A stretch of DNA of 64,000 bases from Acholeplasmatales bacterium. GTDB taxonomy: Bacteria; Bacillota_I; Bacilli_A; Izemoplasmatales; Hujiaoplasmataceae. Of the stretch, positions 57,089 through 64,000 are shown in pieces; positions within the stretch are counted from its first letter, which is position 1, and the number at the start of each line of letters is the position of its first letter. Below the pieces are notes generated by a model, which saw only the letters and a list, made by a program, of their open reading frames with translations, was not told the origin of the DNA and did no database searches. The DNA is taken from NCBI GenBank assembly GCA_003477305.1, contig DMTN01000039.1:27744-91743 (forward strand), read 5' to 3'. A program made the translations under genes and the position numbers.

Positions 57089-59917
57089 CTAGAGCCACAG
57101 AACGGCGATGTAGTAGTCACCGATGTGGAGAACGACATAGGCGTCTTCCCACACTCCGCCGTCGTCCCAGGTCGTCGCCCAGACTTCCGTGAATTCAACC
57201 GGAGTTCCAGCCTTTGCGGCAGCTGCAGCGATGGTGGTGATCGGTGTTCCCAAAGCGGCGAGATACGCATTCGCAGCAACGGCAGCGTCGGTCGCAAGAA
57301 GAACGGCTTCGGTGCAATTGTAGCCGGAATGGTTCGCGATGGCGGCCAAAGCGTCGGTGAAGAGAGCGGCTTGTTCATAAAGTTTGTAGTCGTTGCCTTC
57401 TTGAGAGACGACGAACAGGAAGTTCGCGCCGCTTTCGGTGACGATGATGAAGGCCTCAAGCGAATCGAATTCTTCATCTTCGGCGATGTTTTCAAGCGTA
57501 TCACCGAGGACATACTCGGCAAGTGCGGCACCGTCGGAGGATTCGTCAAGAACTTCGCCGCTCATGTCGAGGTAGGCGTTGATCAAATCGTCGGGATCGG
57601 TCCAAGATTCCTGTTCAACACCGTCTCTGACATAGATTCTGCCAGTCAACGCTTCGCAGATGGCATTGAAACTCCACTTTTCGAAAACCGGTACGCCGTC
57701 GAGGTTGTTGTAGGCGATCGGGATGTTCGGGGTGGAGGTATCGATACCCCAGTTGAGCGTGAAGCCGCCGCGGTTGTCGTCGGCGAAGACATCGAGGAAG
57801 CTCGGGGCGTCAAGCAACGAGCCGCTGATGCCGCCGATGCCGAGGTCCATGTTCGCGACCATCATGTAGTCGTAGTAGTTGTTCGGGAAGGCGACGTCGT
57901 GAACGACGATGTCGAGTCTGACGAAGTTGACGTTGTCGACGAGGAGTGATTCATACTGCTCTTCGATGTTCGCAACCATCATCTGTGCGGAGGTGTTGCC
58001 GCTCGATGCCCAGAAGAGGTTGAGTTCGATGACCGTGTAGGCGCCAGAGGTGCCGGCGACATAATAGTCATCTTCGATTGCGGCGGCGACAGCCTGTTTG
58101 AACAGGGTGACCGCGGCGCTCGGGAAGTAGCCGTTGGAGGATCCGCCGAATTCATCGACGATCGCTTGTCCGACATCGGTGCCACGGACGGAGAGTCCGG
58201 ATTCGCCATCGAGGAAGTAAGTCGGCGCGAAGAGGGTGTGAGCCGGCAAGTAGAGCTTGACGAGATCGACGGCTGCATAATATCTGTCGAAGCCGTAGTA
58301 GAGAGCCTGTCTCATCGGCAAGTAGGAAAGGATCGGTTCGGGGACCCAGGTCTCGTCGATGCCGACGCCCGGGTTCTCGAGAATGTAAGCATCACGGACT
58401 TCTTCGGTGCCGAAGCCGTTGATCATGAGGCGCCACGTCGTCGCATCCGGAGCGGTCTTGACGCGCGGGTCGTTCGCATAAGCGGTAACTTGGGAAGCCG
58501 GGACGGAGGCGCTTTCAAGTCTGCCAGCTAAGAATTCGGCGAAGATGTTGTCGGAACCATCCACGAAACGATACTGGTAGCCGGTATAGTGATACAGCGC
58601 GGCGTCCGGATGAAGCGTGTTCTGTTTGAAGGTGAGGAGCTGGCCGGGGGTCCAGGTATCGAAATAGTAGATTCCGCTGGAAGCGACGGATTCCGGATCC
58701 ATGCCATAGCCTTCAACGCCGAGTTCTTCGTAGAGTTGCTGGTTGATCGGAGTCAGGGTCGCACCGGCAAAGCCGTACTTGATTTCGAAGGTGCTCTTTT
58801 CGTTGATGTATTCGAGTTCGAGGGTGTTTTCTTTGCCTTCCGCAAGACGAAGTCCGACGTCAGACAACTGCGCTGTGCCCGCCAGATATTCGGCGGCGTT
58901 CTTGATGCCCTGGCTGACGAAGTCTCCGCCGCCGGTTCTCGCTCTGAACCATCTTTCGGTGAGAGCATGCTGCCATGTCCACAGGTAGTCGGTCGCATCC
59001 AGATCGGCATAGCCGGCCGCGAGGCCAGAAACGTCGGTATCCGGATGGAACTTCCACTGGAGGTCATCGCGGAGTTCGATCTGCCAAATCTTGGCATAGG
59101 TCTTGCCGTTGATGACGGTCGGGTCGACCGGGATCGGTTCGGAAGCGGCCAGCGACGGGAGGATTTCATAACCCGTCTTGGAAGCGTCGAAATAGAAATC
59201 ATAGAGTGCGCCGCTGAACCAGTCGGTGAACGTCGCGGTGTTGGAGTCGTCGGCGTTCCACGGATTCAAGCTGGTCGGATCGGTGTTGAACGAGGCTCTC
59301 CATGTGAATTCGCCTACGTTGCCATAGGTGCTGCCGTACATGAGAACGTTCGAGTCGTCCTCGGTGAGCTGTGAAAACTGCGTGCCGAATCCCATGACGC
59401 CGTTATATTCGGGGCTATAAAGCTGGACTCTGTCCGAATACATGACTCTCGTCGCTCTCGTATACAGCGGAACACCGGCGTATACGTTTTCGAGCAAGTA
59501 ACGCTCGGCGGCGGCAAAGAGGATGGCTTTGTCATCGGCGGGAAGCTTCGAGAGGTCGACGCCGCTCAGATACTGGGCAAGCGGATAGTCCTCTTCGTTC
59601 GGGGCGACGACGGTGACGATACGGTTTGCCGTCGCAATGTTTCCGGCGCTGTCAGTGACTACGTAAACGACCGTGTAGTTGCCGATGATGTCGGTATCCA
59701 CCGGGTTCGTGACAACGATGCTGGCGGTCAAGTTTCCGTCTTCAGCGTCGGAGGCGGTGACGCCGGTAAGCGGATTGAAGGCTTGATAGGCTTCAATCTC
59801 GACGGCACCCACACCTGCAAATGTTGGGGTTGCGTTAACTGTCGTTACTTGACCGCACGCGACGAGCGCGATGCCTGCTAGCAACAACGTTAAGACTAAT
59901 AGCAATCTTTTTGACAT
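57089..59917 (-). CDS. oppA: Oligopeptide-binding lipoprotein OppA (very long)
   Basis: 942 residues. The signal peptide ends with lipobox LVACGQ. Residues about 30-110 form an Ig-like HYR/DUF5011 domain (DAEDGNLTASIVVTNPVDTD). Then comes a large SBP_bac_5-type peptide-binding domain (FSRTSFNTDPTSLNPWN-like region, YLWTWQHALTERWF, FDTWTPGQLLTFKQN, YLPMRQALYYGF). The last 200 residues are an acidic, Ala-rich helical part with no family I recognise. It captures peptides outside the membrane and hands them to OppBC. Length and added domains fit the opp operon inflation seen in Mollicutes relatives. An extended -10 (TGGTATAAT) lies at 59956-59964 and AAGGAG before the ATG. Confidence 0.92.
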   Translation of the reverse strand: MSKRLLLVLTLLLAGIALVACGQVTTVNATPTFAGVGAVEIEAYQAFNPLTGVTASDAEDGNLTASIVVTNPVDTDIIGNYTVVYVVTDSAGNIATANRIVTVVAPNEEDYPLAQYLSGVDLSKLPADDKAILFAAAERYLLENVYAGVPLYTRATRVMYSDRVQLYSPEYNGVMGFGTQFSQLTEDDSNVLMYGSTYGNVGEFTWRASFNTDPTSLNPWNADDSNTATFTDWFSGALYDFYFDASKTGYEILPSLAASEPIPVDPTVINGKTYAKIWQIELRDDLQWKFHPDTDVSGLAAGYADLDATDYLWTWQHALTERWFRARTGGGDFVSQGIKNAAEYLAGTAQLSDVGLRLAEGKENTLELEYINEKSTFEIKYGFAGATLTPINQQLYEELGVEGYGMDPESVASSGIYYFDTWTPGQLLTFKQNTLHPDAALYHYTGYQYRFVDGSDNIFAEFLAGRLESASVPASQVTAYANDPRVKTAPDATTWRLMINGFGTEEVRDAYILENPGVGIDETWVPEPILSYLPMRQALYYGFDRYYAAVDLVKLYLPAHTLFAPTYFLDGESGLSVRGTDVGQAIVDEFGGSSNGYFPSAAVTLFKQAVAAAIEDDYYVAGTSGAYTVIELNLFWASSGNTSAQMMVANIEEQYESLLVDNVNFVRLDIVVHDVAFPNNYYDYMMVANMDLGIGGISGSLLDAPSFLDVFADDNRGGFTLNWGIDTSTPNIPIAYNNLDGVPVFEKWSFNAICEALTGRIYVRDGVEQESWTDPDDLINAYLDMSGEVLDESSDGAALAEYVLGDTLENIAEDEEFDSLEAFIIVTESGANFLFVVSQEGNDYKLYEQAALFTDALAAIANHSGYNCTEAVLLATDAAVAANAYLAALGTPITTIAAAAAKAGTPVEFTEVWATTWDDGGVWEDAYVVLHIGDYYIAVLWL

Positions 59918-60090
59918 TTTTTGTCTCTCCTTTTCCTGGTTATTGATTTTGAACCATTATACCAAAGTTTTATAAAAAGATATACGGCAAACGCAGAAAT
60001 TGTGGGAATAAAAGCGTTTTCCGCGTGGAGATTCCCTGATGGCGGGGGGCCGATGTAAGTTTTTCATCGATCGAGCGCCAAAACTAGCGT

Positions 60091-62712
60091 TCAAGCGGGA
60101 AAGATCTGCAGAATCGTGTCGGCGTCGTAGATGTCCGCGATGTCGATTTCGACGTCCGGGACGATGCCGAACTCGTTATGATTGTATACATAGGGGTCTT
60201 CGACCGTGCCCGTACCGGTGCGGTAGGCGTTGATGTTGTTGGAACTCATCGTGAATGCCGTGCCGTTGGGAAGCAGGATCGGGGTGATCGAGCAGGCCCC
60301 GCCGCCCGAACGCACGCCGATGATCGGTCCGAGGTCGTTTTCCATGAAGATGGTCGCCATCTGGTTGGCCGCGCTGAAGGTGAGCGGGGTGATCAGAAGC
60401 CCCCAGTTCAATGTGCTGTAACAGGGGACGCCGTCGATTTGGACGTGATACGTCGAGACGCCGCCGGTGTCGCCGTCGATGCCGCTCACGGCGAACGGCT
60501 GATCGGTGATGAAGCCGACGATGCGGTAGAGCGCGCCGATGTTGCCGCCGGTATTCCACGAAAGGTCGAGCAGGACGTTCTCAAGATCGGGCTGAATCGC
60601 CAGGATCTGGTCGAAGAGCATTTCGAGATAGACGGCGGAGTCGGCCTGGACGCTTGCGAAGACGTCGGTGACAAACGGCCACGTGCCGGCAAAGCTGATC
60701 GGGGCCTTGTCGATGATCCCGACATAGAAGAGGTTGAAGTCGACGTCAAAGGCGATCTGAACCATGTAGGTGACGGACGTGCCGCCCTCGTCCACGGTTT
60801 TGACGAAATATCCGGCGCCTTTGGTCTCGTCTTCGGTCGCTTCGAGGACGTATTGATATCCGATGGCGACAAGCGCGTCGTGATACGTCCCGAGATAGGA
60901 CCCGTCGAGGCCTTTCACCAGGACTTCAAGCTGATCGTTGGTTTCCGAACTTGAGTTGTAGTAGAAGAATTTGGTGCCTCCGGCGATTTCCGGCAGCACG
61001 GCGGCGATGTCGGCCGCCTTGAGTTGCTGATTGGCGAGGAGGGCGTCGTAAACGGCGCTTTCTTCCATGTCGGTCGTATTGAAGTCGTCCAGCAGGATGG
61101 AGACCGTCACATCGTCAAGGAACCAGAAGTGCGGACGATCGGGGCCGTAGGCGTTCCAGCCGCCATCGGGGTTGGCACCCCATTTGGTTTCGATCGCGGT
61201 GTCGACGTCGACGTATCCGTCATAATACCATGTCTGGAAACGGCTTCCATAATAGGTCAGCTGGTTCAGTTCCGGTCCCTCCCAGGCCGATTTGTTGAAA
61301 TAGGAGGGGTATCCGTAACTCGTATGCGGTTCGTCGATGGTTTTCAGAAGCAGGTCGCGGAGGGCGTAATCAAAATCTTCCGGATCGTCGTTGAGCAATT
61401 TGTTTTTCTGCGCCAAGAGGATATCATAATACGAATCGATGCCCATGATGTCCTTCAGCCCGTAGAAGTAATCGAGGTCGAACGCCAGCATATTGAAGGT
61501 ATGGACGAGCAGGTCGGCCGGAATGTCTTCATTGTTCATCGAGCTGACCTTGATCGCGCGGTATTCTGATGAACCTGCCTCGGGGAGGGCATAGATGCCG
61601 AACAGTCCGTCGTAATTGTAATAGACGTTGTAGTAGCTGGAGCCGGCGAAGATCTGATTCACGATGTAGTAAGGAAGAACGACGTCGCCATCGACCGTCG
61701 TGATGTCCATGAAGTAGGCGTCGAGGTCGTAAACGACGTACTCTCCTTCTTCATAGTAATCTTCCGGATGATCCGCCACATAGTCGATGTGGCGCCCGTA
61801 GTTGGTCTCGGTCGAGTACACATAAGCCCAGTAAAACCCGGGATCGTTCGTGGAGATGGTGTTTTCCGTCGCGTCGACGGTGAGGATGAGATCGTAGGTT
61901 TCATCGAAATCCGCGTCGTAATACTGATACATCATCTCAAGGGTGGTATCGGTTTTGGTGATCGTGAATTCGACACCCGGATCGATAAAACCTTCCAGCA
62001 GATCGAAAAAATCCAGGAGTTTGATGTAGGGCACGTATCCGCCATCTTCGAAATAGAGCGTCACGTCGCCGTCGGGAACCTCATACTCGGTCGTCACGTT
62101 GGTGAAGGGAACGACGCGTGTATCTGTCAGTTCGACATCGGCCTCCGAATAAAGCGGGACGGTGAACGAATGGCTCACTTTCGTCGCGTTCAGCGTGAAC
62201 TCGCCGACGATCACTCCCGTCGTGACGGGTTCGCCGTCCGGAACCGGCAGGAGGAAGCCCGTCGTCGAGATGTATTCGGAATCGGTCGTCCAGCGGATCG
62301 TACTGCGGTTGATTTTGCCTTTCGACGGCAGATACAGTTCATACTCGCTGACGATGATCGTGTCCACCAGATTCGCGATGTCCGCTTCGATCAATTCCGC
62401 GTCGGTCAATTCGCTCGGGATGATTTCTGTCCAACGTGCGTTCAGAAACAAGCTGCCGGTCACGGGCGTCGAGAAGACATATTCAACGAGAGGATCAGAA
62501 ATATACCAATACTCGAAGGTGAACCCGTCTTTGGTGGGATTGAGCGGCCGGACCACGGTCTGGCCGTGTAGGATGGTCTGGCTGGGGACGGTGTTTCCCC
62601 CGTCGCTGTCGAAGACAACGACATAGCGCAGCGCGGCGGTCGTCGTGGCCGGTCTGTCGCAACCGACCAATGCAAACGACAACAGAGCCATAATGAATAG
62701 CAGTTTTTTCAC
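60091..62712 (-). CDS. S41-like peptidase-fold lipoprotein with Listeria/Bacteroides repeat
   Basis: 873 residues from a GTG with AAGGGGG 8 nt upstream. Lipobox ALVGCD. Residues about 28-92 form an InlB B-repeat-type module (VVFDSDGGNTVPSQTILHG, then RPLNPTKDGFTFEYWY). Domains with Ig-like and unknown folds follow. The C-terminal third resembles the S41 (tail-specific) peptidase fold, with NVLLDLSWNTGGN and TFSAANQMATIF. The Ser at about 780 sits where the nucleophile is expected. The position of the general-base Lys reads GVRSGGG, so Lys is replaced by Arg (about 801). Activity is therefore uncertain. The protein is probably a surface enzyme or binding protein. Confidence 0.82.
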   Translation of the reverse strand: MKKLLFIMALLSFALVGCDRPATTTAALRYVVVFDSDGGNTVPSQTILHGQTVVRPLNPTKDGFTFEYWYISDPLVEYVFSTPVTGSLFLNARWTEIIPSELTDAELIEADIANLVDTIIVSEYELYLPSKGKINRSTIRWTTDSEYISTTGFLLPVPDGEPVTTGVIVGEFTLNATKVSHSFTVPLYSEADVELTDTRVVPFTNVTTEYEVPDGDVTLYFEDGGYVPYIKLLDFFDLLEGFIDPGVEFTITKTDTTLEMMYQYYDADFDETYDLILTVDATENTISTNDPGFYWAYVYSTETNYGRHIDYVADHPEDYYEEGEYVVYDLDAYFMDITTVDGDVVLPYYIVNQIFAGSSYYNVYYNYDGLFGIYALPEAGSSEYRAIKVSSMNNEDIPADLLVHTFNMLAFDLDYFYGLKDIMGIDSYYDILLAQKNKLLNDDPEDFDYALRDLLLKTIDEPHTSYGYPSYFNKSAWEGPELNQLTYYGSRFQTWYYDGYVDVDTAIETKWGANPDGGWNAYGPDRPHFWFLDDVTVSILLDDFNTTDMEESAVYDALLANQQLKAADIAAVLPEIAGGTKFFYYNSSSETNDQLEVLVKGLDGSYLGTYHDALVAIGYQYVLEATEDETKGAGYFVKTVDEGGTSVTYMVQIAFDVDFNLFYVGIIDKAPISFAGTWPFVTDVFASVQADSAVYLEMLFDQILAIQPDLENVLLDLSWNTGGNIGALYRIVGFITDQPFAVSGIDGDTGGVSTYHVQIDGVPCYSTLNWGLLITPLTFSAANQMATIFMENDLGPIIGVRSGGGACSITPILLPNGTAFTMSSNNINAYRTGTGTVEDPYVYNHNEFGIVPDVEIDIADIYDADTILQIFPA

Positions 62713-62743
62713 GTTGATACCCCCTTGGTAAAGTTGTTAAATC

Positions 62744-62772
62744 ATTATATTACAATTAATCCTGTTTGTCTA
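62744..62772 (-). promoter_or_regulatory. Promoter of the S41-like lipoprotein gene
   Basis: Minus strand: -35 TAGACA, 17-bp spacer, perfect TATAAT. Confidence 0.72.
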
Positions 62773-63188
62773 GAATGTCACGAAGAATGAAACGAAAACC
62801 GTCGCGAAAGATTAAATCGCCTGGTCGTTTCGCCCCTTTGGTATCCCGCAATCGCGAGGCATATCATCGTCCACGAGACGGATCGCGATGGCGAAAACGC
62901 GGCCCTCGGCTACGCGCGTAAGGCGACGCGATATAAATTAAGGATGTGTTTACCGTCTTACATCAAGGAAAAACGAACCCTCCGAGATCCCCAAAACGGG
63001 TTTGGCATGGGAGCATCGCGATTCTGCCGGTCACTCATCGTCGCAAGATGACGCGGCAAAAAAGAACCGATCTGATCACCCCAAATATAAAGATGTCGAC
63101 CAACACATCGTTGCGTCATGTGTCGGCCAACATCCGATCGTTTCGATTCAAAGTGCATGCCTGATGATGCCGGCGTCAATCCTCATTC
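62773..63188. other. 416-bp region without a recognisable gene
   Basis: Short readings on both strands lack a ribosome site and any family-like sequence. I see no tRNA or strong terminator. The base composition is mixed, with stretches that look like decayed coding sequence. Confidence 0.55.
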
Positions 63189-63611
63189 TCAGATTTGAAT
63201 GACATAGCCCAGAAGTAACAGGAAAGCCAAGAATATTGATATAAAGGCACTTCCCAAGCCAAAGTTGACGACGTTGGCGACGGCCATCGCGATGACGACC
63301 TTGGGTCTCGATTCGAAACTGAAATAGCTTCTTTGGAACCATATGGCTTCGAAAATGAAGAACGCCACGAGGATCGGCGTATAGACGGTGAGGATCATCG
63401 TACGCAAATCCGCAGAGACAAACAATAACGTCGCTGCGACGAACGTCACAATCAAAATTAAATGAAAGATGCCGTAATGCATCCAGATTTTTTTGTCGAT
63501 GAGGAAATTGAAGAATCGAAAGATCGCAAGTTTCGCCAAAGTGAAGAGAACCGCCAAGAGCCCCATACATAACAAAGTAAATCCACCGACTAAAACATCC
63601 GCAAGCGTCAT
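63189..63611 (-). CDS. Small four-TM membrane protein of unknown function
   Basis: 140 residues from MTLADVLVGGFTLL, where GGAGG lies 6 nt upstream; longer in-frame readings lack a site. Four hydrophobic segments: about 5-30, 43-65, 72-92 and 105-137. A basic loop (SFESRPKVV) joins TM3 and TM4. No family is recognised. An extended -10 (TGATACAAT, 63737-63745) upstream may drive it. It is a single gene beside a tRNA-Thr. Confidence 0.65.
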   Translation of the reverse strand: MTLADVLVGGFTLLCMGLLAVLFTLAKLAIFRFFNFLIDKKIWMHYGIFHLILIVTFVAATLLFVSADLRTMILTVYTPILVAFFIFEAIWFQRSYFSFESRPKVVIAMAVANVVNFGLGSAFISIFLAFLLLLGYVIQI

Positions 63612-63866
63612 CGCAATCCTCCATGAAATGAAACCCTCAATCCCCGATGAAAGGTGAAGTGAATCGTCTTCCGTTTTGCAAAACGAGGGCATTTTATTTG
63701 ATGTCTTCCATCCTGTTTCGATGCTTATTACATACTATTGTATCACTGTTTATCCCATATGCCTTCGTCGTTTTTTATTTTTATCTTCATGCCAAAGGGA
63801 ATGGCTGCTGGATTTTATGGAATGGACCGAATGTCGATACGCTGATTTCATGAGATTTTCGACAAC
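63612..63866. other. Non-coding spacer upstream of the four-TM protein
   Basis: Holds the GGAGG site and an extended -10 for the gene at 63189-63611. A plus-strand reading here that ends in KTGLEPATY comes from the antisense of tRNA-Thr and is not a gene. Confidence 0.55.
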
Positions 63867-63896
63867 AAAAAAATCGATCGGCCCGATCGATTTTTT
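63867..63896 (-). terminator. Terminator of tRNA-Thr
   Basis: Stem AAAAATCGATCG/CGATCGATTTTT with a 3-nt loop; a T run follows on the minus strand. Confidence 0.88.
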
Positions 63897-63940
63897 GACT
63901 ATACATAAGGATTTCAAAGCCTTAAGCAAGTGGATAATCC

Positions 63941-64000
63941 TGGTGCCGAAAACAGGACTTGAACCTGCAACCTACTGATTACAAATCAGTTGCTCTGCCA
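63941..64000 (-). tRNA. tRNA-Thr (anticodon UGU), cut at the window edge
   Basis: The 3' 60 nt are present: anticodon stem ACTGA/TCAGT around loop TTTGTAA, T arm with GTTCAAGTC, acceptor 3' strand and encoded CCA. The 5' part lies beyond position 64000. Confidence 0.92.

Noticed and set aside
63676..63978. Plus-strand reading ending in VPKTGLEPATY
   Set aside because: That C-terminus is the antisense translation of a tRNA (here tRNA-Thr), a well-known false protein in databases.

Overview
The window reads as chromosome from a GC-rich Bacillota close to the Mollicutes root (Acholeplasmatales/Izemoplasmatales-like). The evidence is mixed. The opp genes carry large insertions of the kind seen in Mollicutes, and dnaE-pfkA and a ytxK-like gene with ackA sit in Bacillus-like order. 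Promoters are Gram-positive (TTGACA/TATAAT, often extended -10), ribosome sites are AGGAGG-like, and lipoprotein signals are abundant. TGA is used as a stop throughout and the Trp tRNA has anticodon CCA, so the code is standard and not the mycoplasma code. The taxonomic placement is inference.

Layout. 1-10.4 kb: a BMP-type lipoprotein (cut by the window edge), dnaE-pfkA, a secreted repeat protein, ytxK-like/ackA, yidD and a CPA2 antiporter. 10.5-10.8 kb: a tRNA operon (His, Gln, Lys, Leu). 11-20.7 kb: DegV, an EF-G-like GTPase, and an operon of a U32 peptidase with a heterodimeric BmrC/BmrD-type exporter. 20.8-24.9 kb: a membrane-anchored SF2 helicase with a membrane protein and a GrpB-family protein. 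24.9-28.6 kb: tRNA-Trp, a small metal-binding protein, and a GH31 glycosidase coupled to a PHP phosphatase. 28.7-31.3 kb: a secreted peptide made of nine near-identical 17-residue units, directly upstream of an HTH-TPR regulator, then a small SWEET-like membrane protein. 31.3-37.1 kb: an acyltransferase-like protein, a diguanylate cyclase, an ABC-F protein and an MFS transporter. 37.1-37.9 kb: a long region without a gene.

38-45.6 kb, mostly on the plus strand: nrdDG (anaerobic nucleotide reduction), a CotH-type lipoprotein, a c-di-AMP (ydaO-type) riboswitch controlling a CPA2 antiporter plus a PII-like protein, tRNA-Tyr and mgsA. 45.6-49.6 kb: an alkaline-phosphatase-superfamily protein, a MATE exporter with a terminator-bearing leader, and a polytopic membrane protein. 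49.7-59.9 kb: an oligopeptide permease operon (oppA-B-C-D-F) that continues by ATGA overlaps into two small membrane proteins of unknown role. 60-64 kb: an S41-like lipoprotein, a small membrane protein and a partial tRNA-Thr.

The physiology suggested is fermentative and anaerobic: phosphofructokinase, acetate kinase, methylglyoxal synthase and class III ribonucleotide reductase. Much of the coding capacity goes to peptide uptake and ion or drug export. The most interesting locus is 28.7-30.8 kb. It looks like an RRNPP-style peptide-signalling pair whose signal precursor carries nine tandem copies of one peptide, and the Opp permease in the same window could be its importer. That function is inferred from architecture only.
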